From: Chromatiales bacterium
Lineage (GTDB): Bacteria; Pseudomonadota; Gammaproteobacteria; SpSt-1174
Length of the DNA: 64,000 nucleotides
NCBI GenBank assembly: GCA_014762505.1
Contig: JABURS010000038.1
Span: 22,296 to 86,295 of the forward strand
Direction of reading: 5' to 3'
The translations under genes were made by a program, and so were the position numbers. The stretch's first letter is position 1. Every line of letters starts with the position of its first letter. The notes beneath the pieces were generated by a model that searched no databases, had not been told where the DNA came from, and saw only the letters and a program-made list of their open reading frames with translations. Shown here in pieces: positions 1 through 8,279 of the stretch.

Positions 1-78
1 AGTTGCATCAAACGTGCGAGATTCGTTCATAATAACCCAGCAGCACCTTCAGTTTTTGCGAGTATCGAGCGCCAGTCC

Positions 79-1509
79 ATGTCCGAAGAAGATCTGCAGT
101 CTCGTGTAGAAGACGCCCTGCGTACCGAGCTTCCCATCCTGCCCGAGACGCTTGCCCACATCGAGGCCCTGCGCGCCCGGGACGACATGGCGATGCGCGA
201 GATCGGCCAGGAGCTGCTGCTCGATCCCGGGATGGCCCTCAAGCTGCTGCAGACGGCGAATGCACATCGCCAGCGCCATTTCCACGAGGACGTGGTCGAC
301 CTGGACAAGACCGTGATGCTGCTCGGCCTGGAGCGCGTGACCGGCATGGCCCGCGAGCTGCCGACCATCGCGGCGCCACTGGACACCCATGTCCAGACCC
401 AGCTGCGGCGGCTCTACGCCCGTTCCTGGCTGGCCTCGCTCATCTGCGAGGACTGGGCTCGCCACCGGCACGATATCGCCCCCCAGGAGGTGGCGCTGGC
501 CGGCCTCTTCTCTCATATCGGCGGGATCACCCTCTGGCTTCAGTCTCCCGGGCAGATGATGCAGCTCGAGGCGCTGCGTCAAACCCCGGGCGCCACGCCG
601 GAGGAGGCCGAGTATGTGGTGTTTGGCGGCAGTATCGAGTGTTTCGGTCACGCGCTGGCCAGGGCGTACGGCCTGCCGCAGCTTGCAGTGGAGAGCCTGT
701 CCTCCCGCTATGCTCAGGAATCACGCACCCTGGGTGTGATGCTGGCCGCCCAGGTCGCCTACCAGGCCACCCACGGCTGGCAGGCGACGCATTGCCGGGC
801 CCTGCTGGACATGGCCCGGCAGTACCTCGACCTGCCCTGGGAGGCGTTTGTCGAGCGCAGCAACCGGGTGCTGGAGCGTTTCAACCAGCGCGCCGGCCAC
901 TACGGCATCCGTCCGCTGGCGCTCCTGGGAGACGAGCCACCTGCCGTTGGCACCGCGCACGAGGCGCCGGCGGCCTTTTGTCTCGCCCCCCGTGGCGATC
1001 GTCTGGCCACGGCCGTGGCCACCCTGTCTCGCGGGGAAGGCGAAGCCGGCGGCTATCTGGCACAGGCCCTGGACCTGATGCGCGATGCCCTGGGACTCAA
1101 CCGCCTGTTCTTTGCCCGCCGGCTCGCCGATGGCACCCTGGCCCCCGAGGCCCTGGTCGGCACGGATTATGAACCCGACTTCAACCACCTGCGGTTCTCC
1201 CCGGAGCCGGCCAACCTCTTCAGTGCGCTGATGCAGAAGCCCTCGGCGGTCTGGGTCAACGAGGACAATGCCCGCAAATACTGGGGTCATGTACCTGCCA
1301 CATTGCGCGCGCTGCTCGACGGGCCCTCCTTCATGGCCATGTCGGTGTTTGTCGATGGCGAACCCTACGGCCTGCTGTATGCCGACCGTCGCAACCCGGC
1401 CTGCCGGCTGGATGCGCGCAGCTTCGACACCTTCAAACGCCTGGTGGCCATGCTGGCCCGTCGCCTGGAGCAGCTGCTGCCGGCCGACAGGCGGCCATTC
1501 GCCGACTGA
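79..1509 (+). CDS. HDOD domain protein with C-terminal GAF-like region
   Basis: A 476-residue protein. Residues about 15-215 match the HDOD fold, a catalytically dead relative of the HD phosphohydrolases used in signalling (LPETLAHIEAL start, then the DPGMALKLLQTAN and LLGLERV helices). The last ~170 residues (LDLMRDALGLNRLFFARR to the ARRLEQLL end) look like a GAF-type sensory module. It is probably a cytoplasmic signalling protein; its output is unknown. Its stop overlaps the next start (TGATG), so it is probably co-transcribed with the radical SAM gene. No strong Shine-Dalgarno sequence is visible before this ATG. HDOD is fairly sure, GAF less so. Confidence 0.8.
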   Translation: MSEEDLQSRVEDALRTELPILPETLAHIEALRARDDMAMREIGQELLLDPGMALKLLQTANAHRQRHFHEDVVDLDKTVMLLGLERVTGMARELPTIAAPLDTHVQTQLRRLYARSWLASLICEDWARHRHDIAPQEVALAGLFSHIGGITLWLQSPGQMMQLEALRQTPGATPEEAEYVVFGGSIECFGHALARAYGLPQLAVESLSSRYAQESRTLGVMLAAQVAYQATHGWQATHCRALLDMARQYLDLPWEAFVERSNRVLERFNQRAGHYGIRPLALLGDEPPAVGTAHEAPAAFCLAPRGDRLATAVATLSRGEGEAGGYLAQALDLMRDALGLNRLFFARRLADGTLAPEALVGTDYEPDFNHLRFSPEPANLFSALMQKPSAVWVNEDNARKYWGHVPATLRALLDGPSFMAMSVFVDGEPYGLLYADRRNPACRLDARSFDTFKRLVAMLARRLEQLLPADRRPFAD

Positions 1510-2597
1510 TGGCGAAGAGGACGGGATCCGGTCTGAAGGGGCGTGGGGCGCAGAGCAACCGCGACGGGCGCTTCGAGTCGCTGGAACACGTGCCCTTCGC
1601 CGATGGCTGGGACGGGGCGGAGGAAGACCTCGCCCCCCTGCGCACGGAGCTGATCGAGGATCGGGCGCGCAGCGTGATCACGCACAACGACTCCCCGGAT
1701 ATCCCCTTTCGCCAGTCGATCAACCCCTACCGGGGCTGCGAGCATGGCTGCAGCTACTGCTTCGCCCGACCCAGCCATACCTACCTCGGTCTTTCCGCCG
1801 GTCTCGATTTCGAGAGCCGGCTGTTCTACAAGCCCCGGGCGGCCGAGCTGCTGGCAAGTGAGTTGCGCCGTCCCGGCTATCGCTGTGAACCCATTGCCCT
1901 GGGCGTGAATACCGATGCCTACCAGCCGGTGGAGCGGCGCCTGCAGATCACCCGGCAGCTGCTCACGGTGATGCGCGACTTCGGCCAGCCGGTTTCCCTC
2001 ATCACCAAGTCGGCGCTGATCGAACGCGATCTGGACCTGCTGGCGCCCATGGCCGCCGATGGGCTGGCCGAGGTGATGATCTCCATCACCACCCTGGATA
2101 CAGATCTCGCCCGGCGCATGGAGCCGCGCGCCGCCTCGCCGGTACGGCGCCTGCAGACGATCGCCCGGCTGGCCGGGGCGGGTGTGCCGGTGGGGGTGCT
2201 GGTCGCCCCGATCATCCCCGGGCTCACGGATCACGAGATCGAGGCCATCCTGGCGGCGGCGGCAGAGGCCGGGGCGGGGGAGGCGGGCTACGTGATGCTG
2301 CGCCTGCCGCATGAGCTGCGTGAACTGTTTCCGGAGTGGCTGGAGGCCCAGGTGCCGCTGCGCGCCGGCCACGTGATGAGCCTGCTGCGCGACCTGCGCG
2401 GCGGGCGGGCGAACGACCCGCGCTTCGGCAGTCGCATGCGTGGCGAGGGGCCCCTGGCCGACCTGGTGGCCCAGCGCTTTGCGGTGGCCACCAGGCGCCT
2501 GGGACTCAACCGCAGTCAGCGCATCCGCCGGCTCGACTGCACGCGCTTCGCGCCGCCGCCCCAAAGCGGCGACCAGCTCGGGCTGTTCGAATCATGA
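1509..2597 (+). CDS. PA0069-type radical SAM protein
   Basis: A 362-residue radical SAM enzyme. The [4Fe-4S] triad is in GCEHGCSYCF (C77, C81, C84), within the family-specific context NPYRGCEHGCSYCFARPSH. A TIM-barrel-like body follows (VSLITKSALIERD, VMISITTLD, PIIPGLTDHEIE). This subfamily is widespread in proteobacteria and often annotated as a DNA photolyase-like or PA0069-family radical SAM protein; no substrate is established. The start overlaps the preceding stop and the stop overlaps the mug start (ATGA), so three genes form one translationally coupled set. The neighbouring DNA glycosylase hints at a DNA-repair link, which is inference only. Confidence 0.88.
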   Translation: MAKRTGSGLKGRGAQSNRDGRFESLEHVPFADGWDGAEEDLAPLRTELIEDRARSVITHNDSPDIPFRQSINPYRGCEHGCSYCFARPSHTYLGLSAGLDFESRLFYKPRAAELLASELRRPGYRCEPIALGVNTDAYQPVERRLQITRQLLTVMRDFGQPVSLITKSALIERDLDLLAPMAADGLAEVMISITTLDTDLARRMEPRAASPVRRLQTIARLAGAGVPVGVLVAPIIPGLTDHEIEAILAAAAEAGAGEAGYVMLRLPHELRELFPEWLEAQVPLRAGHVMSLLRDLRGGRANDPRFGSRMRGEGPLADLVAQRFAVATRRLGLNRSQRIRRLDCTRFAPPPQSGDQLGLFES

Positions 2598-3139
2598 AGA
2601 CCCTGCCGGACTACCTGGCGCCAGGGCTCGACATCGTCTCGGTAGGCCTCAATCCGTCCGTGAATGCGGCCCGGGCCGGCTTTTACTTCGCCACGCCCCA
2701 GAACCGCTTCTGGCGCGCCCTGAATGCCTCCGGTCTGCCCGCTGCACCCCTTGAACCTGGTGTCGCGGCCATGGAGACCCTGTTCGCGCGCGACCGTATC
2801 GGTTTTACCGATGTGGTCAAGCGTCCGACCCGCAGCGGCTCGGCCCTGCGCGCGGCCGATTTTCGTGCCGAGGCGCCGCGCCTGAACGAGAAGCTGCTGG
2901 GCTGTGCGCCGCGTATCGTCTGGTTCCATGGCAAGGTGGCCTGGCGACAGTTCCTGGTGCATGCCGGGTATGCGGAGGCGGCCGGTGACTGGGGGGAGCA
3001 GGGGGTGCGTATCGGCGAGGCGCGGGTGTTCGTGAGTCCCAACCCGAGTCCGGCCAACGCGCAGTTCTCGCTGGCGGTCATCACCCAGGCCTATCGTGAA
3101 CTGGCGCGTTTGCGCGAGACACTGACAGGCACTGCATGA
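2594..3139 (+). CDS. mug: G/U mismatch-specific DNA glycosylase (Mug/TDG family)
   Basis: A 181-residue protein that would excise uracil or thymine opposite guanine in base-excision repair. The N-terminal motif VGLNPSVNAARAGFYFA followed by PQNRFWRALNASGL is the Mug/TDG active-site and pocket signature, with the Asn of GLNPS in the catalytic position. The second loop, VSPNPSPANAQFS, is the DNA-intercalation region and differs from the E. coli NPSGLSR version. The length fits Mug (about 170 residues). ATG at 2594 overlaps the preceding TGA by four bases, so the frame upstream of it is not part of this gene. Confidence 0.85.
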   Translation: MKTLPDYLAPGLDIVSVGLNPSVNAARAGFYFATPQNRFWRALNASGLPAAPLEPGVAAMETLFARDRIGFTDVVKRPTRSGSALRAADFRAEAPRLNEKLLGCAPRIVWFHGKVAWRQFLVHAGYAEAAGDWGEQGVRIGEARVFVSPNPSPANAQFSLAVITQAYRELARLRETLTGTA

Positions 3140-3145
3140 AAACGA

Positions 3146-3170
3146 ACACGCCCGCGCGAGGCGGGCGTGT
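3146..3170 (-). terminator. Rho-independent terminator of gltA
   Basis: A perfect 10-bp stem (ACACGCCCGC / GCGGGCGTGT) with a 5-nt loop lies between the convergent mug and gltA genes. Read on the minus strand it is followed by GTTCGTTTTC, giving a short U-tract after the stem. It sits 23 bp past the gltA stop. It may also act on mug transcripts from the other side, where the downstream T-tract is absent. Confidence 0.7.
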
Positions 3171-3192
3171 CCGAGGGCGGTAGCCGGCCGGC

Positions 3193-4494
3193 TCAGCCGC
3201 GCTGGTCGATGGGCACATACTCGCGCGCGGCCTCGCCCGTGTAGAGCTGACGCGGACGGCCGATGCGTGATTCCGGGTCCTCCATCATCTCGTTCCAGTG
3301 CGAGATCCAGCCCACGGTGCGGGCCAGGGCGAAGATCACGGTGAACATGTTCAGCGGGATGCCCATGGCACGCAGGATGATGCCGGAATAGAAATCGACG
3401 TTCGGGTAGAGCTTGCGCTCCTGGAAGTACTCGTCCTCCACGGCGATCCGCTCCAGCTCCAGCGCGATCTCGAACAGTGGCTGATTCTCAGTGCCGAGAT
3501 GGGCCAGCAGCTCGTGACACATCTTGCGAATGATCTTCGCGCGCGGGTCGTAGTTCTTGTAGATGCGATGCCCGAAGCCCATCAGGCGGAAGGGATCGTC
3601 CTTGTCCTTCGCGCGGGCCACGTAGTCCTCGACCTTGCCGCCGGATTCCACGATCTCCTCCAGCATGCGGATCACGGCCTCGTTGGCCCCGCCATGCAGC
3701 GGTCCCCACAGCGAGGCGATGCCGGCGGAGACCGCGGCGAAGGGATTTGCCTCGGAGCTGCCGGACAGGCGCACGGTGGAGGTCGAGGCATTCTGTTCGT
3801 GATCGGCATGCAGGATCAGGATCAGGTCCATCGCCCTGGTGAAGAGCGGGTCCGGTTTGAAGTCCTCGGTGGGCACCGCGAACATCATGCGCAGGAAGTT
3901 CTCGGTGTAGCTCAGCGCGTTGTCCGGGTACATGAAGGGCTGGCCCAGCGAGTACTTGTAGCTCCAGGCCGCGATGGTCGGCATCTTGGCAATCAGGCGA
4001 TGGGCCGCGATCTCGCGCACGCGCGGGTTGTGCACGTCGCTGGAGTCGGCGTAGAAGGCCGACAGCGCGCCGACCACGCCCACCATGATGGCCATCGGGT
4101 GGGCATCGTGGCGGAAGCCGTCGTAGAAGCGGCGTACGGCTTCCTGCACCATAGTGTGCTCGGTGATGATGGTGTCGAACTCGTCGAGCTCCGACTTCGT
4201 CGGCATGTGGCCGTAGAGCAGCAGGTAGCAGGTCTCGAGATAGCTGCTCTTTTCGGCGAGCTCCTCGATCGGGTAGCCGCGGTACATCAGCACGCCCTGC
4301 TCGCCATCGATGAAGGTGATGGCGCTGCGGCAGCTGGCCGTGGACATGAAGCCCGGATCATAGGTGTAATACCCGAGTTCGCGGGACAGCCCGCGTACGT
4401 CGATGGCCGGGGCACCCATGTTACCCCGCAGCACCGGGAGCTCGATCTGCTTGCCGGTGGCGTTGTCGGTCACCGTCACTGTGTCCTTGCCCAT
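3193..4494 (-). CDS. gltA: Citrate synthase (type II)
   Basis: Condenses acetyl-CoA and oxaloacetate to citrate at the entry to the TCA cycle. The catalytic motifs are intact: [11 protein letters not shown] (His), [15 protein letters not shown] (His) and NVDFYSGI (Asp), plus [14 protein letters not shown]. At 433 residues it is the size of the hexameric proteobacterial enzyme (E. coli, 427). ATG at 4494 (MGKDTVTV) is preferred because GAGGTG lies about 9 nt upstream. The longer frame beginning at 4518 uses TTG and would put that Shine-Dalgarno sequence inside the gene. Divergent from the 90-aa gene at 4638. Confidence 0.97.
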   Translation of the reverse strand: MGKDTVTVTDNATGKQIELPVLRGNMGAPAIDVRGLSRELGYYTYDPGFMSTASCRSAITFIDGEQGVLMYRGYPIEELAEKSSYLETCYLLLYGHMPTKSELDEFDTIITEHTMVQEAVRRFYDGFRHDAHPMAIMVGVVGALSAFYADSSDVHNPRVREIAAHRLIAKMPTIAAWSYKYSLGQPFMYPDNALSYTENFLRMMFAVPTEDFKPDPLFTRAMDLILILHADHEQNASTSTVRLSGSSEANPFAAVSAGIASLWGPLHGGANEAVIRMLEEIVESGGKVEDYVARAKDKDDPFRLMGFGHRIYKNYDPRAKIIRKMCHELLAHLGTENQPLFEIALELERIAVEDEYFQERKLYPNVDFYSGIILRAMGIPLNMFTVIFALARTVGWISHWNEMMEDPESRIGRPRQLYTGEAAREYVPIDQRG

Positions 4495-4566
4495 CGCTAG
4501 ACACCTCTGCTTATTCAAGTCTGGTTGACGACGGTCATCCCGGCGCTGCCGGATGCCGGTGGAAAG

Positions 4567-4581
4567 TGGTATATGCTACCA
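4567..4581. promoter_or_regulatory. Small palindrome in the gltA divergent region
   Basis: TGGTA-TATGC-TACCA, a perfect 5-bp inverted repeat with 5-bp spacer, lies between the divergent gltA and 90-aa gene starts. It could be an operator or part of a promoter (TATGCT resembles a -10). No convincing -35 partner was found. Confidence 0.25.
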
Positions 4582-4637
4582 GAGTAGACCATGAAACGCC
4601 CGGTCACGGGCGGTCCGAGAATGACGATGGAGGGTGG

Positions 4638-4910
4638 ATGTCAAAGCCGACCGACGACGAGCTGAAGCAGGCCCTGGCGGAGGCCGCCCGCATGCGCGAG
4701 CAGGGGCAGGACCCGCAGCACATCGCCAGGGCGCTGCTCAATCTGCATTACCGCCAGCGCTACCTGGAAGACGTGCTGGTGGCCGCTGAACACTACCTGC
4801 GCGGCCAGGGCGAACAGGATCATGCGCGACTGGTGCGGGCCATCGAGCACTATCACGAGGCCGATACGCGGACGACGGGGAGAGACGAGGAGACGGGGTG
4901 GCTGGCGTGA
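4638..4910 (+). CDS. Hypothetical protein, 90 aa
   Basis: Not recognised as a named family. It is a predominantly alpha-helical, charged protein (SKPTDDELKQALAEAARMREQ, then ARALLNLHYRQRYLEDVLVAAEHYLRGQGE), with no cysteines, signal peptide or membrane segment. The start at 4638 is chosen because GGAGGGTGG lies directly upstream; the frame stays open to a GTG at 4566, but that version has no good Shine-Dalgarno. It is divergent from citrate synthase. Helix-rich sequence and normal codon use suggest a real gene, possibly a small cytoplasmic adaptor. Confidence 0.65.
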   Translation: MSKPTDDELKQALAEAARMREQGQDPQHIARALLNLHYRQRYLEDVLVAAEHYLRGQGEQDHARLVRAIEHYHEADTRTTGRDEETGWLA

Positions 4911-4928
4911 AGCCGGGTTCAATCGCCA

Positions 4929-5117
4929 CAGAGGTCAGAGCGCCCATAGAGTAGGCGCGGCGCATCGTTCGGTGTGCAGCTGTGTCAATGGGCCTGTAGG
5001 AGCGCCGCAAGGCGCGATTGCCCTACCAGGCGAAGCTGTCGTCCCTGTTCGCGCCTTGCGGCGCTCCTACGAGTCTCCTTCTCTCATGTGGACTGTGTGC
5101 CCGCTTTGTGGCGCAAA
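4929..5117. repeat. Palindromic repeat element of the CACAGAGG / GTAGGAGC family
   Basis: Contains a degenerate CACAGAGG tract near 4930, then a perfect 22-bp inverted repeat (arms 4996-5017 and 5049-5070, beginning GTAGGAGCGCCGCAAGG), then a decayed CTCTGTG-like tract to about 5117. Related elements occur at 21787-22541, 27010-27145, 27758-27976, 28648-28992 and 38979-39053. It fills the 235-bp gap between the 90-aa gene and the converging HDOD gene and could fold into a strong hairpin. Confidence 0.8.
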
Positions 5118-5145
5118 GACCCTCTGGTACCGCATCCGGCCGGGC

Positions 5146-6378
5146 TCAGGCGTTGAGCATGGCCTTGATGCCGTTGATCTCGCCCTCGGCCTCCTGCAGT
5201 ACCTCGATGCGCCCTTCGTCGTTGGCGTCGCCCAGGCCGAGCTTGGCGAAGACGGGCATGTCGTTGAGCGCCGGTAGCTGGGGTTCCATCGGGGTGCCGA
5301 CCAGGCTGTAGCGACGGGCGGCGAGCACGATGTCGGTATAGTCGGCTGCCTCGCCGGTGTCGCGGCGCCAGTTGCCGGCGGCATCGACCACGCTGGTGAT
5401 CTCCGGGTCGAAGTTCCAGAATTTCATCACCAGCACGCCGATCGGTGCGCAGAGCTTCCCGATGACGGCATCGAGTTCGTCCGGGGTCGGGTCGAGGCCG
5501 GATTTCTCCACGTACTGCAGGATGGGTACACCGCCGATGGCATGGAGCAGGCCGGCCAGCAGGGCGCGTTCCGGGTCGAAGGGCTTGCCGACGCGGCGGG
5601 CGATGATGTAGCTCAGCGCCGAGACGTGCACGCTCTGCTCCCAGAGCTGGTGCATGCGTTTCTTGATGGCCGGCGATTTCACCTGGAAGCTCTGGCGCAT
5701 GGCGATGGTGGTGGCCAGGCTCTGGGTGGTCTTCAGGCCAAGACGCACCAGCGCGTCCTTCACCGTATTGATCTCGCTGCTGCCGCGAAACAGCGGGCTG
5801 TTGGCCGCATGCAGGACGGCCCCCGCCACGGCGGCGTCCATCTGGATGATCCTGGCGATCTCCGGGATGCCGGTATCCGGGTCGCTGGCGGCCTCGCGCA
5901 GGCGCAGGGCCACTTCCGGCATGGCCGGCAGTTCCAGTTTTTCGGCCTGGTAGGCGGCATAGATCTCGGCGAACACCGCGCTCTCGGTCTCGCTGACCTC
6001 GACCTCGGCCTCGACCTCGTAGCCGGACAGGTTCTCGTCGTTGAGCAGCTTGCTGAACAGTGCCTTGTCCACCCGCAGCAGTCTGCCCGTCGTCTCGGCA
6101 ATGGCGAAGTCATGCTGTCCGCGATCGGAGAAGAGGGGCAGGTTGGCCCGCGGTGTGCCGCCCTCGACCGTGCCGGCGATCTGTCCCTGCGAGGCCATAC
6201 CGAGCTTGCCCTCGAGCAGGTAGAGCATGTGCGCGGCCTCGTCGCGTGCCGACAGGCGCGCACCTGGTGACAGTTCCTGCACGCTGGCGTTGGCGGCAAG
6301 GGCGGAACGGTTGGCTTCGCTCAGTTCCTTGATCGGGATGAGCTGCGGAAAGACGCTGCTGGCCAGTTGTTCGGTCAT
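5146..6378 (-). CDS. HDOD protein with N-terminal cyclic-nucleotide-binding-like domain
   Basis: A 410-residue protein. Residues about 15-125 resemble a cyclic nucleotide-binding jelly roll (ELSPGARLSARDEAAHMLYLLEGKLGM), but no phosphate-binding cassette of the usual RSA type is seen, so ligand binding is doubtful. Residues about 150-345 are an HDOD domain (LPAMPEVALRLREAASDPDTGIPEIARIIQMD is its family-typical opening). Likely a cytoplasmic signalling scaffold. It lies 139 bp downstream of the flgM-flgN-ycgR genes in the same direction, so it may belong to the motility regulon or have its own promoter. Confidence 0.82.
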   Translation of the reverse strand: MTEQLASSVFPQLIPIKELSEANRSALAANASVQELSPGARLSARDEAAHMLYLLEGKLGMASQGQIAGTVEGGTPRANLPLFSDRGQHDFAIAETTGRLLRVDKALFSKLLNDENLSGYEVEAEVEVSETESAVFAEIYAAYQAEKLELPAMPEVALRLREAASDPDTGIPEIARIIQMDAAVAGAVLHAANSPLFRGSSEINTVKDALVRLGLKTTQSLATTIAMRQSFQVKSPAIKKRMHQLWEQSVHVSALSYIIARRVGKPFDPERALLAGLLHAIGGVPILQYVEKSGLDPTPDELDAVIGKLCAPIGVLVMKFWNFDPEITSVVDAAGNWRRDTGEAADYTDIVLAARRYSLVGTPMEPQLPALNDMPVFAKLGLGDANDEGRIEVLQEAEGEINGIKAMLNA

Positions 6379-6458
6379 GGTATCGGGTGCGCTGGTTGTG
6401 GTTGTTATTCCGGGCCGGACCCTGCTTGCTCGTGCCGGGTGGTACCCGCAGGTCGTTT

Positions 6459-6488
6459 ATACTACGCGTGGGCCGATTTTCACAGCAA
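6459..6488 (-). promoter_or_regulatory. Possible sigma70 promoter for the HDOD gene
   Basis: On the minus strand, TTGCTG (6488-6483) and TAGTAT (6464-6459) are separated by 18 bp, about 80 bp before the HDOD start. Both hexamers differ from consensus, so this is a weak call. Confidence 0.3.
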
Positions 6489-6517
6489 GACGGGGTTTTT
6501 CGGCGCGATTGATGCGA

Positions 6518-7264
6518 TCAGCGGGCAGTGCGCCGACGCATCTCGTCACGCTCGAGCATGTACACGCAGCGTTGCACGGCGCGCTCATGCTGTGGGTGCA
6601 GTTCGATGAACTGCAGGCCGGCCACGAGTTCGCGCCGTTCCTCGTCGCGCTTGATGAAGCGCACCTCCAGCTGGCAATCGATCACGCCCACGCCCGGCAG
6701 GTCCACCGTGCAATGCGGCAACTGCATGCCCTGCTCGATGGGGGCGTTCAGGGGGAAGGATGCGCCCACGCCGCCAATGGAAAGATCGCGCATCTGGCCG
6801 GCAGCCAGGGCGGGGTTGTCCTGGTCGCCGACCTTGAGCGGCGCCTGCGTGCCGAGCCCGACGTGAATCCGGTAGTGGTTGCGCTTCTGGCCGTGAAAGA
6901 TCAGCGAGGGCATTGGAGCGCGATACCAGGCGATGCCGCGTTCCTCGCCGAACTCGCGGATGTCGACCTCGAAGTAGATGCCCACGCCTTTTACCCGCCC
7001 GAACACGCTGCAATGGCCGGTCTGGCGCAGCAGCTCGTGCCCTTCACGCGGGGTGAGTTCGTCCAGGGTGATGAGGTCGCGGTCGGTGTCGATGGCGAGC
7101 ACGGCGCTGTTGTAGGTGGCGTCGTGGCCGGGCAGGCCGATGGTGACCAGGGCGCGGTGTTCGATGAGTTGCTTGACGAGATTGACGATGCGCAGTCGTT
7201 CTTCGACGACGTCGGTGTTCTGCTGCAAGGTCAGCCAGACGCCGGACGGGTCTTTCTGATCCAT
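6518..7264 (-). CDS. ycgR: YcgR-like flagellar brake protein (PilZ, c-di-GMP receptor)
   Basis: A 248-residue protein close to E. coli YcgR (244). The N-terminal half is a YcgR-type domain (NTDVVEERLRIVNLVKQLIEHRALVTIGLPG). The C-terminal half is PilZ: QKRNHYRIHVG supplies the basic RxxxR-type region and RDLSIGGVGASFP the DxSxxG motif that contacts c-di-GMP. Known homologues bind the flagellar switch or stator and slow the motor when c-di-GMP rises. ATG at 7264 gives the family length; the in-frame extension upstream is arginine-rich antisense-like sequence. It lies 86 bp after flgN, probably in the same operon. Confidence 0.88.
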   Translation of the reverse strand: MDQKDPSGVWLTLQQNTDVVEERLRIVNLVKQLIEHRALVTIGLPGHDATYNSAVLAIDTDRDLITLDELTPREGHELLRQTGHCSVFGRVKGVGIYFEVDIREFGEERGIAWYRAPMPSLIFHGQKRNHYRIHVGLGTQAPLKVGDQDNPALAAGQMRDLSIGGVGASFPLNAPIEQGMQLPHCTVDLPGVGVIDCQLEVRFIKRDEERRELVAGLQFIELHPQHERAVQRCVYMLERDEMRRRTAR

Positions 7265-7350
7265 GGTGTTGTCCGTTCCCGGGGGATGCGTCAGGGCCGA
7301 CGCTCCCGTTATCGTTGTTATGGTGTGTGCCGGTGGTCGGTCCGGCGACG

Positions 7351-7845
7351 TCAGGCCTCGGCGATGCTGCGGCTGCGGCCGATGCTTCGCGTGTGGCCGT
7401 CGGCGCCATAGGTCGACGTGCCGGTGGTCTCCCCGCGCAGCACGTCGAGTGCGAACTGCACCTGGCGCTGACTCAGCTCGACCAGTCCACCGTTGGTCAG
7501 GTTCTGAGTCTCGCATTCATGCAGCAGCGCGGCAAGCCGTTGCCAGCTGCGTGCCAGCCCGCCGCTGCCGTCCAGCCGGGCCAGCAGGGCATCGAGGCCC
7601 GCGCTGTCGGCCGTCAGGTGCTGCGCCGCCAGCGTCTCGCGCAGCTGCCGGTCGGCCTCGGCGAGTTCGGCCAGCAGCACCTGCTTGTCGGCGAGCAGCC
7701 GGCCGAGGTCGTCAGGGGCCTCGGTGGTCACATGGGTGAGGAGGTCGTATTCCCGTGTCAGCAGGGCATGCAGGCGTTCGGCCAGGGCGGTCTGCGCCGA
7801 GAGCAGGGCGGTGAGGGTGTCGCGTGGTGAGGAGTGGGAGGCCAT
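7351..7845 (-). CDS. flgN: FlgN, export chaperone for FlgK and FlgL
   Basis: A 164-residue, almost entirely helical protein with the FlgN layout: an N-terminal four-helix region (LLSAQTALAERLHALLTREYDLL, LLADKQVLLAELAEADRQLRETL) and a C-terminal amphipathic segment (QNLTNGGLVELSQRQVQFALDVLRG) that in homologues binds the hook-junction proteins FlgK and FlgL. It starts 10 bp after the flgM stop and so shares its sigma28 promoter. Sequence identity in this family is low; the assignment rests on the helical pattern and position. Confidence 0.9.
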   Translation of the reverse strand: MASHSSPRDTLTALLSAQTALAERLHALLTREYDLLTHVTTEAPDDLGRLLADKQVLLAELAEADRQLRETLAAQHLTADSAGLDALLARLDGSGGLARSWQRLAALLHECETQNLTNGGLVELSQRQVQFALDVLRGETTGTSTYGADGHTRSIGRSRSIAEA

Positions 7846-7855
7846 GCGGTTGCCC

Positions 7856-8167
7856 TTAGAGCTCGTCCTCGATACGCATCAGCTGGTCGGCGATGCGGGT
7901 GGCGTCGATCTGGTACTCGCCGTTGGCGATGGCGGCGCGCAGGGCCTCCACGCGGTTGTTGTCGACCACCGGCTGCTTGCGGACCTCGGCCTCGAGCTCG
8001 CGCAGCTGCTGGGCGGTCTGGGTCAGGGTGACGCGGTCACCGGCGGCGGGCTGGCGGGTCTCGCCCTCGGCCTTGCCGGGCGCCTGGCCTGCCGGTCCCT
8101 GGGTGCGGTTGCCGTCGCCGATTCTCGGCGGCTGGCTATTGTTCAAGTCATTGATTTTAATGGACAT
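7856..8167 (-). CDS. flgM: FlgM, anti-sigma28 factor
   Basis: A 103-residue protein. The N-terminal MSIKINDLNN and disordered Gly/Pro/Gln-rich stretch, followed by DRVTLTQTAQQLRELEAEV and a C-terminal VEALRAAIANGEYQIDATRIADQLM, is the FlgM signature; the last part forms the helices that clamp sigma28. FlgM keeps FliA inactive until it is exported through the finished hook-basal body. A GAGGAGG Shine-Dalgarno precedes ATG 8167. A sigma28 promoter lies directly upstream, giving the usual autoregulatory loop with fliA at 52268. Confidence 0.95.
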   Translation of the reverse strand: MSIKINDLNNSQPPRIGDGNRTQGPAGQAPGKAEGETRQPAAGDRVTLTQTAQQLRELEAEVRKQPVVDNNRVEALRAAIANGEYQIDATRIADQLMRIEDEL

Positions 8168-8208
8168 GGTATTCGGCCTCCTCGATTACGCGGTCCTCAC
8201 AGGGCAGT

Positions 8209-8235
8209 GTATCGGCCGCGCCGGTGAAATCTTTA
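8209..8235 (-). promoter_or_regulatory. Sigma28 (FliA) promoter of flgM
   Basis: Minus strand: TAAAGATT (8235-8228), 11-bp spacer, GCCGATAC (8216-8209). This is nearly the enterobacterial sigma28 consensus TAAAGTTT-N11-GCCGATAA. It lies 42 bp before the flgM start. Confidence 0.9.
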
Positions 8236-8279
8236 GTAAAAATGTGTCCCGTCTTCGTCGGTCGGTACATGCTGTCGCC

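Noticed and set aside
4495..4518. Upstream TTG start for citrate synthase
   Set aside because: It would place the GAGGTG Shine-Dalgarno inside the gene and adds a non-homologous N-terminus.
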